From an uncultured Erysipelotrichaceae bacterium (GTDB lineage Bacteria > Bacillota_I > Bacilli_A > RFN20 > CAG-826): a stretch of DNA of 64,000 nt. Position numbers and translations under genes: made by a program. The notes under the pieces are model-generated. The model saw nothing but the letters and a program-made list of their open reading frames with translations, was not told the origin of the DNA and made no database searches. The DNA lies in the NCBI GenBank assembly GCA_902785645.1, contig CACZZG010000003.1:1-64000 (forward strand), written 5' to 3'. Positions 8,949 through 16,808 of the stretch are shown here, piece after piece. Positions within the stretch are counted from its first letter, which is position 1. The number at the start of each line of letters is the position of its first letter.

Positions 8949-8978
8949 AGAACCGTCGTTAACTCGATGGTTCTTTTT
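8949..8978 (+). terminator. clpB terminator
   Basis: A 10-bp stem AGAACCGTCG / CGATGGTTCT with one wobble pair is followed by T residues. Confidence 0.85.
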
Positions 8979-9020
8979 ATTTGCCTTTTTTAATTCAATT
9001 AATTAAAGTAATCTATAGTT

Positions 9021-9209
9021 ATGTATACAAATAAATTAGTCACACTAAAAGCTAACGTCAAAAGAATGGAATATATTTCTGTCGCGGACATCAAAATCTT
9101 TTTTAATATTAATGATGCTGAAGCTCAGGAATTATTGGACAAACTCATTCAATGTGGTATGGTTCAGCCTTTCCCAATGGATGGTATTCATTTTAAAGTT
9201 AACCGTTAA
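9021..9209 (+). CDS. Small winged-helix-like hypothetical protein
   Basis: A 62-residue protein. The segment ISVADIKIFFNINDAEAQELLDKLIQCGMV looks like a helix-turn-helix followed by a wing, similar in layout to the FtsK gamma winged helix, so it may bind nucleic acid. I do not recognise a named family. There is no SD; a TAATCT box six bases before the ATG could give a leaderless transcript. It ends eight bases before the permease gene and may be co-transcribed with it. Confidence 0.55.
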   Translation: MYTNKLVTLKANVKRMEYISVADIKIFFNINDAEAQELLDKLIQCGMVQPFPMDGIHFKVNR

Positions 9210-9217
9210 TATCTATT

Positions 9218-10318
9218 ATGGAAGAAGAAAAAAAGAAAGATAATAAATTCATAGAATTTTTGAAATACGTAAAAGGTGTTTTAATGAAGACCACAAATGG
9301 CATGGCCATCGGTCTTTTTGGCACACTTATCATCGGCACTGTCATCTTGCTTTTCGCCAAGATTCCTGGACTAGAGAGAATTGGTGATTGGGCAAAGATT
9401 ATCCAAGGATTGATGGGTGCGGGTATTGGCTTAGGTGTTGCTTTATCTTTAAAAAGAGATGGTGTCACTGTCGTCACATTAATGACTGCTGGTTTTGTGG
9501 GCAATTTCATGTTTGAATGGTTGCCAAATCAAGTTACCACACAATGGCAAGTCTCAGCCGCTTTAGGCGATCCATTATCTTGTTATGTTTCTGTGATGCT
9601 TTCTGCGATTGCATTGAAGTTCATCATGAGAAAGAAAACTCCAGTAGATTTGATTTTAATCCCACTTGTGGGATTGTCTGTTGCTATTCTCTATTCATTC
9701 CTTTTGGCGGAATGGATTCACTTTGTCACTATCGGCATTCAAAATGTCATCGCTGCAAGCTTTAAAGTTGTTCCAATCTTAATGTGTATTATTGTTGCCA
9801 CCCTTATGGGCATGGCATTAACCGCGCCTATATCTTCTGTCGCTATTTGCGTGGCGATTAATATTGGTGGTGTTCCAATGGCCGCAGGTGCTGCCTTAAT
9901 TGGTTGTATTACTCAAATGGTGGGATTCGCTGTTCATACCGCTAGAGACAACAAATGGGGTGGTGTGATTGCGGTTGGCATCGGAACATCCATGCTCCAA
10001 TTCAAAAACATCTTGAGAAAACCGTTGATTTGGGTTCCAACAATCGTTGTTTCCGCAGCATTAGGTCCAATTGCTTATTTCTTCCCTTACGATAAAATCG
10101 TAAATGCCACAGGATTATCCGTGGGTGCTGGTATGGGTACATGTGGTCTTGTGGGACCGTTAAATTTCTTTGATGCTTTCAATTACAACTGGTTATTAAT
10201 CGTGATAGTTATTTCAATTATTATTGGTTCCGGTGTATTAGTATTCTTTATCGATTTGTTATTTAGAAAACTAGGATGGTTCAAAGAAGGAGATTTCTCC
10301 TTATCCAATAACATTTAA
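9218..10318 (+). CDS. PfoR/PTS IIC-like membrane protein
   Basis: A 366-residue integral membrane protein with about nine or ten hydrophobic segments. The Gly-rich repeats around HTARDNKWGGVIAVGIGTSM and the C-terminal AGMGTCGLVGPLNFF are typical of the PTS_EIIC_2 / PfoR family, originally named for regulation of perfringolysin in Clostridium. Whether members transport sugars or act as regulators is not settled. There are no IIA or IIB genes nearby. No clear SD precedes the ATG; translation may be coupled to the small upstream gene. Confidence 0.8.
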   Translation: MEEEKKKDNKFIEFLKYVKGVLMKTTNGMAIGLFGTLIIGTVILLFAKIPGLERIGDWAKIIQGLMGAGIGLGVALSLKRDGVTVVTLMTAGFVGNFMFEWLPNQVTTQWQVSAALGDPLSCYVSVMLSAIALKFIMRKKTPVDLILIPLVGLSVAILYSFLLAEWIHFVTIGIQNVIAASFKVVPILMCIIVATLMGMALTAPISSVAICVAINIGGVPMAAGAALIGCITQMVGFAVHTARDNKWGGVIAVGIGTSMLQFKNILRKPLIWVPTIVVSAALGPIAYFFPYDKIVNATGLSVGAGMGTCGLVGPLNFFDAFNYNWLLIVIVISIIIGSGVLVFFIDLLFRKLGWFKEGDFSLSNNI

Positions 10319-10323
10319 AGAAA

Positions 10324-10350
10324 ATGGCGATTCAATCATCGCCTTTTTTT
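10324..10350 (+). terminator. Terminator of the PfoR-like gene
   Basis: Stem GGCGAT / ATCGCC (10326-10331 with 10338-10343) followed by seven T. Confidence 0.85.
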
Positions 10351-10391
10351 ATTTCATATAAATATGGGGTGTTTTTTTATTCTTAAAAGTT

Positions 10392-10408
10392 TAGAATTAT
10401 AGTGTATG
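10392..10408 (+). promoter_or_regulatory. Promoter -10 box giving a probably leaderless HAD mRNA
   Basis: TAGAAT (10392-10397) lies eight bases before the ATG at 10406 with no SD in between. The -35 region is weak. Confidence 0.4.
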
Positions 10409-11203
10409 CGAAAAAAGCTCATCATATTTGATATGGATGGCACGATATATCTAGGCAAAAACCTTTTTGATGGTGCCTTAGAAACTTTTAAGTATCTAAA
10501 AGATCATAATATCGACTACGTCTTTTTCACTAACAACTCATCACATGATTTAGAGTTCTACCATAAAAAGATGTCCGCTTTTGGTGTGGAATGTACTTTG
10601 GAAAAGAATTTTTATTCTTCCACAGAAGTGACCATCGCTCATTTAATAAAACTCGGTGTGAAAGATATTTATGTTATTGGCAATAAATGCTTAAAAGACA
10701 AATTATCAAAGCACTTTAATTTAATTAAAGAATATCAACAGAATCGAAAGATTGACGCCGTTATTGCCGGCTTTTCAACAGAATTAACTTATAAAGAACT
10801 ACAAGATGGATGTTTGTATCTACAAACAAATGATTGCTTATTCATCGCTACAAATGGTGACTGGAGATGTCCGATTGAAGATGGACTATACATTCCTGAT
10901 TGTGGTGGAATGTGCGAATGGATTTATCGCTGCACAGGTAAAAAAGCCATAGTTATGGGAAAACCAAACCCAGAAATCATCACTTATTTAGCAGAGCAAT
11001 TTAATGTTTCTTTGGATGAAGTTTTAGCGGTTGGCGATCGCTTATACACTGATATCCAAGTAGCAGTGAACGCAAACGTCGATTCCTTAGCGGTTTTATC
11101 CGGTGAATCTTCTTTAGAAGATATCAATAATTATCCTGACAAACCAACTTATATTTTAAATTCAATAAAAGAACTTCCAGAATTATTAGAAAAGGAGAAA
11201 TAG
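10406..11203 (+). CDS. HAD-superfamily phosphatase, class IIA (NagD/AraL-like)
   Basis: A 265-residue cytoplasmic hydrolase. FDMDGT holds the catalytic Asp9 and Asp11, a long cap domain of type C2A follows motif 1, and GKPNPEI and VGDRLYTDI form motifs 3 and 4. Family members dephosphorylate small metabolites such as sugar or glycerol phosphates and often also p-nitrophenyl phosphate. It is followed after three bases by an MFS transporter and then a glycerophosphodiesterase, which suggests a scavenging cassette and makes glycerol-phosphate or sugar-phosphate substrates attractive (inference). Confidence 0.88.
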   Translation: MRKKLIIFDMDGTIYLGKNLFDGALETFKYLKDHNIDYVFFTNNSSHDLEFYHKKMSAFGVECTLEKNFYSSTEVTIAHLIKLGVKDIYVIGNKCLKDKLSKHFNLIKEYQQNRKIDAVIAGFSTELTYKELQDGCLYLQTNDCLFIATNGDWRCPIEDGLYIPDCGGMCEWIYRCTGKKAIVMGKPNPEIITYLAEQFNVSLDEVLAVGDRLYTDIQVAVNANVDSLAVLSGESSLEDINNYPDKPTYILNSIKELPELLEKEK

Positions 11204-11206
11204 TGT

Positions 11207-12640
11207 ATGGAAAGTACTTCAACCGCAAAGCCATTGAAACTTAATTACAAAAGAACAATGCTCATCGGTTTTGCCTTCTTCGGCATCTTGCTTTTGTGGC
11301 AAGTCTATGACTCATGGTGTCCGACTTTGTTGTCAGAACTATTTAAAAATAGTTTTGGCGTTACCGACGAAAAACAAGTGCAATATCTTGTTGGCGTCAT
11401 GATGGCTATTGATAATTTAGCCGCATTGATTTTATTGCCAATCTTCGGTCGTTTGTCGGATAAGACAAGAACACCAATCGGTAAACGTATGCCTTACATT
11501 TTGGTTGGTACCGCAGTTTGTGCAATTGCTTTCCCATTCATTCCTTTATTCTATTACTGGAACAATGCTGCTGGCGTCATCTCTATGATGTTAATTACTG
11601 TTGTCTTTGCGATGATGTATCGTAACCCAGCAGTTGCCTTAATGCCTGATGTCACACCTAAACCATTACGTAGTAAAGCGAATGGTATCATCAACATTAT
11701 GGGTTATATTGGTGGTGCATTCGCCACAGTTTTAGGCATCTTCTTTGTTTTATCAGAATTCTTAGGAACCGCAAAAAATCCTGATGGAACTTTGAAACCA
11801 TTTACTTGGGCTCATGGAAATGTTTGGGCTATCGAAGCTCCATTCTTAATTGGTGCTGTCTTAATGGTTATCTCCGCTGTTGTCTTATTCTTTACAGTTA
11901 GAGAAAACGAATTAGAAGCAAAATTAAAGGAAGAAATGGAAAGGGGCGAAGAAGAAGCTGAAGTCGCTGATAGAGTGACTGAAGACGCTCCTCTTAGCAA
12001 AGCTAACAGAAACATGCTCCTCTTAATCTTAGGCGCAGAATTTTTCTGGTTTATGGCTGATAACGGTATTGCTACCTTTATGGTCAACTATACTGTTTAC
12101 TTATTAAAAACATCCACAGCTTCAGCGATGGTTAACACAATTGTCGGTGGTGTTGGTAGTGTTCTCGGTTTTGCTCTTGGTGGTTTAATCGCTAGTAAGA
12201 TTGGCCGTAAATGGACATTATTTGGTGGTTTAGGATTGTCATTATTGTCTTATGTTGTTTGGATTGTTCTCACTTTCACCGTAGGTGCAGAAGTCGGAAA
12301 ATTCCCAATTTGGTTATATGTCATTTGGTTTGTTAAAGGATTTGGTATGTCATTAGTCCATGTTAACTCCTACCCAATGGTTGTTGAATTATGTCCAAAT
12401 AGCAAGATTGGTCGTTACACTGGCTACTACTATGCTTCTAGCATGGCCGCTCAAACAATTACTCCAATCGCTTTGGGTTCATTGTTATTAATCCCAAGCT
12501 TATCTTGGGCATATTTGCCAGTTTATGGCGCGATTTGTTTATTGATTTCCGCAGTAGTGTTCTTCTTTGTTAAGAATGTTAAGAGTGTGAAAACTAAATT
12601 TGCTAAAGGATTAGAGGCTTTAGGTCAAGACGATGAATAA
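11207..12640 (+). CDS. MFS transporter, SLC45/GPH-like
   Basis: A 477-residue polytopic protein with 12 predicted spans. The loop GRLSDKTRTPIGKRMPYI after the second span matches the conserved loop of SLC45/GPH-type sugar symporters, and a charged central loop (ELEAKLKEEMERGEEEAE) separates the halves. AAGGAG at the end of the HAD gene is its SD. It overlaps the GDPD gene by eight bases. Likely a proton- or sodium-coupled importer of a glycoside or a related small polar compound; the partner genes hint at phospholipid head-group products. Confidence 0.82.
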   Translation: MESTSTAKPLKLNYKRTMLIGFAFFGILLLWQVYDSWCPTLLSELFKNSFGVTDEKQVQYLVGVMMAIDNLAALILLPIFGRLSDKTRTPIGKRMPYILVGTAVCAIAFPFIPLFYYWNNAAGVISMMLITVVFAMMYRNPAVALMPDVTPKPLRSKANGIINIMGYIGGAFATVLGIFFVLSEFLGTAKNPDGTLKPFTWAHGNVWAIEAPFLIGAVLMVISAVVLFFTVRENELEAKLKEEMERGEEEAEVADRVTEDAPLSKANRNMLLLILGAEFFWFMADNGIATFMVNYTVYLLKTSTASAMVNTIVGGVGSVLGFALGGLIASKIGRKWTLFGGLGLSLLSYVVWIVLTFTVGAEVGKFPIWLYVIWFVKGFGMSLVHVNSYPMVVELCPNSKIGRYTGYYYASSMAAQTITPIALGSLLLIPSLSWAYLPVYGAICLLISAVVFFFVKNVKSVKTKFAKGLEALGQDDE

Positions 12641-13373
12641 GAAAAAAGTTTTATCAAAACTTAATCCATTATTTTTGACCGGTATTGCCCACCGTGGTCT
12701 TCATAATGACAAATATACAGAGAATGGCATGAATGCCTTTGGCAATGCCATTAGACATAACTTGCCAATTGAATTAGACATTCATTTATCTAAAGATAAT
12801 CAGTTAGTCGTATGTCACGATGAAGATTTAAAAAGAACAACCGGCACAAGCGGAATCATCGAAGACTTAACTGTTGAAGAAATTAAAAAGAATTATCGCT
12901 TGCTCGATGGTGGTGAAGTTCCAACATTTATCGAAGTCCTAGATTTTGTCAAAGAACAAGTCCCGCTTGTTGTGGAACTCAAAGTCTTCCGCAAAAACTA
13001 CAAAGAACTTTCAAAGAAAGTTATCGAAGTCTTAAATGAAAAAGTCATCGATAAAAAGAACTACATGCTCATTTCTTTCGATCCACGTTCCTTGTGGCCA
13101 CTAAAGAAACTCGGTATCATTCGTTCCTTACTCGCGACAAGAAGTCATGAATATGTCTATAACTACTTTAGACACAGTGTGGAAAGCGTTGACTTAGATC
13201 AAGTCTTGTTCGATGAAAAACGCATCCAAAGATATCACAAAAGATATCTCGTGAATGCGTGGACCATTCAATCTGAAGAGGAATTGGATAGAGTCCTCCC
13301 TTATGTTGATACAGTGACGTTCCAACATATGGATGATGAGATCGTTAAAAGAAAATTAAAGGCCGCTAAATAG
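12633..13373 (+). CDS. Glycerophosphodiester phosphodiesterase
   Basis: A 246-residue GDPD-fold (TIM-barrel) enzyme that hydrolyses glycerophosphodiesters to glycerol-3-phosphate and an alcohol. Diagnostic motifs are IAHRGLHNDKYTENG (metal and catalytic His, residues 17-31), ELDIHLSKD, and CHDEDLKRTTG with the second catalytic His; VVELKV and the C-terminal VNAWTI segment complete the barrel. No signal peptide, so it is intracellular. It is last in the HAD/MFS/GDPD cassette and ends at a bidirectional terminator. Confidence 0.92.
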   Translation: MNKKKVLSKLNPLFLTGIAHRGLHNDKYTENGMNAFGNAIRHNLPIELDIHLSKDNQLVVCHDEDLKRTTGTSGIIEDLTVEEIKKNYRLLDGGEVPTFIEVLDFVKEQVPLVVELKVFRKNYKELSKKVIEVLNEKVIDKKNYMLISFDPRSLWPLKKLGIIRSLLATRSHEYVYNYFRHSVESVDLDQVLFDEKRIQRYHKRYLVNAWTIQSEEELDRVLPYVDTVTFQHMDDEIVKRKLKAAK

Positions 13374-13384
13374 CGACCTTTTCT
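13358..13384. terminator. Bidirectional terminator between GDPD and glutathione peroxidase genes
   Basis: Stem AAAGG-C-CGCTA / TAGCG-A-CCTTT with a one-base internal mismatch overlaps the plus-strand stop codon. The convergent gene ends three bases away. Confidence 0.75.
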
Positions 13385-13386
13385 TA

Positions 13387-13860
13387 TTAAAGAAGTTTTT
13401 GGATTTTTTCTTCAAATTCCTTTGGCTTTTCGGTAGGTTCGAATCTGTCGACGACATTTCCTTCTCTATCGACGAGGAATTTGGTAAAATTCCATTTGAT
13501 ACTCTTGCCTTTTTTGACAGGGCAATTATCCTTAAGATAACGGTATAGTGGATGTTCTTCCTTGCCGTTAACATCAATTTTCTCAAATTGTGGGAAGGCA
13601 ATGTTGAATCTTAAGACGCAGGCGGTATGAATTTCTTCACCGGTGCCTGGAGCTTGATGGAGGAATTGATTGCATGGGAAGTCCAAAATTACAAAACCTT
13701 GTTCTTTGTATTTTCCATATAACTCTTCGAGTTCAGTATATTGTGGAGTGAAACCACACTTTGTAGCGGTGTTGACGATTAAAAGTACTTTGCCTTTGTA
13801 TTCACTTAGAGAAACTTCGTTTCCCTTATAGTCGTTTGCTTTAAAATCATAAATGCTCAT
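13387..13860 (-). CDS. Glutathione peroxidase-family thiol peroxidase
   Basis: A 157-residue thioredoxin-fold peroxidase. The peroxidatic Cys is Cys35 in TKCGFTPQY, FPCNQF gives the active-site Gln plus a second Cys, and KWNFTKFLVD gives the Trp and Asn. As Cys (not Sec) bacterial members usually do, it probably reduces hydroperoxides using thioredoxin rather than glutathione (family knowledge). Typical length for BsaA-type proteins. GAGGT precedes the ATG on the minus strand. It is alone in its transcript, opposite to its neighbours. Confidence 0.93.
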   Translation of the reverse strand: MSIYDFKANDYKGNEVSLSEYKGKVLLIVNTATKCGFTPQYTELEELYGKYKEQGFVILDFPCNQFLHQAPGTGEEIHTACVLRFNIAFPQFEKIDVNGKEEHPLYRYLKDNCPVKKGKSIKWNFTKFLVDREGNVVDRFEPTEKPKEFEEKIQKLL

Positions 13861-13903
13861 AATTAGTACCTCATGGCGAAATTATAAGATTAAATCAATA
13901 CAA

Positions 13904-13932
13904 TTACAAACAGGATGCTTCCTTGTTAGAAT
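13904..13932 (+). promoter_or_regulatory. Promoter of the alpha/beta hydrolase gene, probably leaderless
   Basis: TTACAA (13904-13909) and TAGAAT (13927-13932) are separated by exactly 17 bp. The ATG at 13942 begins nine bases after the -10 box and no SD is present. Confidence 0.6.
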
Positions 13933-13941
13933 AAAAATACT

Positions 13942-14871
13942 ATGGAACTATATCTTATCTTAATTATTGTTATCTCAGCATTGGTGGTGGGTGGGCTCAT
14001 CGCTTACATCATCTTTTGCTTTGGCATTTCTTCCATGATGGCGAACAAAATGTGCTCACCAAAACATTTTAAAACCACTGAAGAAAAACAATTAGAGATG
14101 TCGCAAATCAAAGATTTGGATGGAAAAGATGAGTATCAAAGAACACCAATAGCATTTACCATGAAAGATGGTTATGTGATTCATGGCGATTATTCTTTGA
14201 ACAATCCAAAGAAATGGGTTATCTGCTTGCATGGCCATGTTTCCAATCGTCAAGGTTTGATTAAATATTCATATTCTTTCTATCGCTTAGGTTATTCATT
14301 ACTCTTTTATGATCATCGTTCACATGGTGAAAATGAAAGAGGATATGTCACAATGGGTTATAAAGAGCATTTAGATGCTCTAGAGATTATCGAGCAATTA
14401 AAGAACAAATTCGGACAAGATATAGAAGTGGGATTATTTGGCTGTTCAATGGGTGGAGCAACCGCACTTATGTGCACGAAAGAGAATCAAGACTTGTCTT
14501 TTGTAGTCTCCGATTGTGGATTTGCTTCTTTGAAGCAGTTAACTAGAGGCTTTATCAAAAAGCACAAATCTCCATATTTTCCAATTCTTCAAATAACCGA
14601 ATGGTTTATCAAAAGAAGATACCATTTCTCTTATGATGATTCTTCCGCAGAAAAGGCTGTTAGGTTTAATAAAAGAGTTCCTATTTTATTTATCCATGGC
14701 GATAAAGATGAACTTGTGTATTTAGAAAATGTCAAAATTTTATATAATAATTGCAATGGTCCAAAACAGCTCGAGATATTTGAAGGAGCTCGTCACTGCG
14801 GATCAATATTAGTTGATAAGAATCGTTATTACAAAGTAATAGAACAATTCATACACGAACACGTGAGGTAA
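13942..14871 (+). CDS. Membrane-anchored alpha/beta hydrolase
   Basis: A 309-residue protein with one N-terminal transmembrane segment (residues about 3-28). An alpha/beta-hydrolase domain of the serine-aminopeptidase/lysophospholipase-like (S33) class follows. Visible are the oxyanion HG in ICLHGHVSN, the nucleophile elbow GCSMGG, the acidic residue in HGDKDELV and the catalytic His in GARHCGS. The substrate is unknown. It is followed by a small membrane-protein gene two bases later. The start has a -10 box nine bases upstream and no SD. Confidence 0.85.
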   Translation: MELYLILIIVISALVVGGLIAYIIFCFGISSMMANKMCSPKHFKTTEEKQLEMSQIKDLDGKDEYQRTPIAFTMKDGYVIHGDYSLNNPKKWVICLHGHVSNRQGLIKYSYSFYRLGYSLLFYDHRSHGENERGYVTMGYKEHLDALEIIEQLKNKFGQDIEVGLFGCSMGGATALMCTKENQDLSFVVSDCGFASLKQLTRGFIKKHKSPYFPILQITEWFIKRRYHFSYDDSSAEKAVRFNKRVPILFIHGDKDELVYLENVKILYNNCNGPKQLEIFEGARHCGSILVDKNRYYKVIEQFIHEHVR

Positions 14872-14873
14872 TT

Positions 14874-15401
14874 ATGGCGAAAGAAAAAATGTCGGCAGAA
14901 AAGAAAACAAAACTCATCTACAGTGGTGAGCTTTTAATCTTTGCCATTTTGTTTTTGGTTATCGCGACTTTAGAAATTATTGGAGTCATCGGTAAAAGAG
15001 AAATCATGCACACGATATTTAACTGGGTAACCATTTTTGGTATGACATGGATTATCGTCGATTTCTTCTGGGTTCTCTTTTCAAAGAAAAGAAGAGCGAA
15101 AAATTCCTTATTAGACAAGGCTTTATTGCTACCTGTCGCTGTCTATTTAATTACGTTTGATATCTTGTGTTTCTGTAAATTATCATTCATCACAATTGAT
15201 TTCAGAAGAATGATGATGGCGATTGCCTTCTATTACATAGGCGCGATTTATTTGTTCCAATCCATCTATCATTACTTTGTTCCTGTTCCAATGTTATTGG
15301 TTGCAATCGAAGAAGAGAAAGCGGAAAAAGAAAAAGCGGAACATAAAGAAGAGGTTGAAGAACAACAACCTGAAGAAACAAATAAAAAAGAGTCGGATTA
15401 A
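14874..15401 (+). CDS. Four-span membrane protein of unknown function
   Basis: A 175-residue protein with four hydrophobic segments (about 17-37, 48-68, 84-105, 115-137) and a charged Glu/Lys C-terminal tail. GAGGT precedes its ATG, within the end of the hydrolase gene, so it is co-transcribed. I do not recognise a family. Confidence 0.7.
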   Translation: MAKEKMSAEKKTKLIYSGELLIFAILFLVIATLEIIGVIGKREIMHTIFNWVTIFGMTWIIVDFFWVLFSKKRRAKNSLLDKALLLPVAVYLITFDILCFCKLSFITIDFRRMMMAIAFYYIGAIYLFQSIYHYFVPVPMLLVAIEEEKAEKEKAEHKEEVEEQQPEETNKKESD

Positions 15402-15414
15402 TTCCGACTTTTTT
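15384..15414. terminator. Bidirectional terminator between convergent genes
   Basis: Stem AGTCGGA (15391-15397) / TCCGACT (15403-15409) flanked by an A run and a T run overlaps the stop codon of the plus-strand gene. Confidence 0.88.
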
Positions 15415-16054
15415 AATTTAGTAAATTAAATAATATTCTTCCAAGCCTGATATGAGTCGCACCTTCAGTGATCGCCTCTTGGTAATCTTCACTCATACCC
15501 ATGGATAGATATGGAAGTTTAATATTTAGTTTTCTTTCTATGTCGTCTCTGAGAAGGCGCAACTTTTTAAACTGTTCACAAAGTGAATCGTGATCGCTAT
15601 TAGAGATCGCCATCATCATTAAACCAACAATATCAATGTTTTTGTAATTCAATAATTGTTTGATGAAGGATTCAACTTCAAAATAGGGCACTCCGTTTTT
15701 GTTTTCTTCCAAATTGATTGAGACTTCAACAAAACATTTAAGAGGTCTTAAACGGCGTGTATTGATTAATTCCGCGAGTTTTAAAGAGTCAAGCGACTCG
15801 AGGAAATCAATTTTATCAATAACTTTTTCCGCTTTGTTTCTTTGCAAGTGGCCAATGAAATGCCATTTGATATCGTAATTATTTAACTCTTCATATTTAT
15901 GAAGAAATGATTCAACGCGGTTTTCACCTATGTCTGTAATGCCGGCATCCGCGAGTGTTTTTACGTCATCCGCGCCCACGTATTTAGAGGCTGCGACAAT
16001 AGTGACATTGCTCGGAATAGTTTTGATAAATTCTTTAAGATCTTCTCTAACCAT
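15413..16054 (-). CDS. yggS: YggS-family pyridoxal-phosphate homeostasis protein
   Basis: A 213-residue PLP-binding TIM-barrel protein of the YggS/PROSC/YlmE family, which buffers PLP rather than catalysing a known reaction. The PLP Lys is in VAASKYV, IGENRVES matches the second conserved block, WHFIGHLQRNK the third, and LSMGMSEDYQEAI with the C-terminal IRLGRILF binds phosphate. The ATG at 16054 is chosen rather than the TTG at 16063 because an extended -10 (TGCTATATT) ends seven bases before it and the TTG would lie inside that box. It is divergent from tsaC. Confidence 0.92.
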   Translation of the reverse strand: MVREDLKEFIKTIPSNVTIVAASKYVGADDVKTLADAGITDIGENRVESFLHKYEELNNYDIKWHFIGHLQRNKAEKVIDKIDFLESLDSLKLAELINTRRLRPLKCFVEVSINLEENKNGVPYFEVESFIKQLLNYKNIDIVGLMMMAISNSDHDSLCEQFKKLRLLRDDIERKLNIKLPYLSMGMSEDYQEAITEGATHIRLGRILFNLLN

Positions 16055-16109
16055 ATGAAACAATATAGCATAATGTAGTCCTTTTGTTTTCTTTTTTCTT
16101 TGAAAAGGT

Positions 16110-16121
16110 TATATTTATAGC
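16110..16121 (+). promoter_or_regulatory. -10 box of tsaC, probably leaderless
   Basis: TATATT (16110-16115) lies six bases before the ATG at 16122 with no SD after it. The -35 region is weak. The divergent yggS promoter overlaps this 67-bp spacer. Confidence 0.45.
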
Positions 16122-16727
16122 ATGGCCAAGTCATTAAATGAATTCCAACAAGCAAAAGAAGCATTATACAAACATGGTGTAATTGCTTTTCCTACGGAAA
16201 CAGTTATGGGTCTAGGGGTTCTTTATAATGATAGAATTGCTTATGACAAACTAAACGAAATCAAAAGAAGACCAGAAGATAAACCGTATACTTTGATGGT
16301 CAAAGATGTTAACGATATCTCTGAATATGCATTAATTGACGAACGCACTCAAAGAGTGATAGATGCTTTTATGCCTGGTTCAATTACAATATTGGTCCCT
16401 GTAAAAAGAGATGCGGTTCCTGAATATGTTACGCATGGCACAGGCATTATTGGTATACGTATCCCGGAGAATAAAGAAGCACTAGAAGTTCTCAAAGAAG
16501 CAAAGCTTCCACTGTTAGTACCTTCTGCAAATAGAAGCGGCGAGAAGCCAGCACTAAGCAACAAAGAGGTCAAGGAAATCTTCGGCGACGAAGTTGATTA
16601 TGTTGTTTCCGGACAAGCAAAGCTTGCTAAACCATCCACAATTGTATCTTTAGTTAATGGAGAAGTAAAAGTGCTTAGAGAAGGACCAATTAGTGAGGAA
16701 AAAATACTAAAAATCTATAATAAGTAG
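16122..16727 (+). CDS. tsaC: Threonylcarbamoyl-AMP synthase (TsaC/YrdC family)
   Basis: A 201-residue YrdC-fold enzyme that makes threonylcarbamoyl-AMP from threonine, bicarbonate and ATP for the t6A37 modification of ANN-decoding tRNAs. Motifs: AFPTETVMGLG, KRRPEDKPYTLMV, PGSITILVP, IGIRIPENK, LLVPSANRSGEKPA and STIVSLVNGEVKVLREG. The extra Sua5 domain is absent, so it is the short TsaC form. Confidence 0.93.
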   Translation: MAKSLNEFQQAKEALYKHGVIAFPTETVMGLGVLYNDRIAYDKLNEIKRRPEDKPYTLMVKDVNDISEYALIDERTQRVIDAFMPGSITILVPVKRDAVPEYVTHGTGIIGIRIPENKEALEVLKEAKLPLLVPSANRSGEKPALSNKEVKEIFGDEVDYVVSGQAKLAKPSTIVSLVNGEVKVLREGPISEEKILKIYNK

Positions 16728-16763
16728 ATTGAGACATAGTCAATTTTTAACAAAGTTAACAAA

Positions 16764-16803
16764 TACTAATAAAATACTAATAATATACTAAGAAAGGACT
16801 AAT
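16764..16803 (+). repeat. 11-bp-phased TACTAAT repeats (four units)
   Basis: TACTAAT at 16764 and 16775, TACTAAG at 16786 and GACTAAT at 16797 recur exactly every 11 bp. They lie immediately before the gene at 16809, the last unit overlapping the SD. A candidate -10 TATACT (16784-16789) lies within the array. The spacing resembles tandem OmpR/PhoB-type response-regulator sites (inference). Confidence 0.7.
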
Positions 16804-16808
16804 GAAAA

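Noticed and set aside
16764-16803. CRISPR-like array
   Set aside because: Units are 7 bp with 4-bp spacers, far too short for CRISPR, and no cas genes are present.
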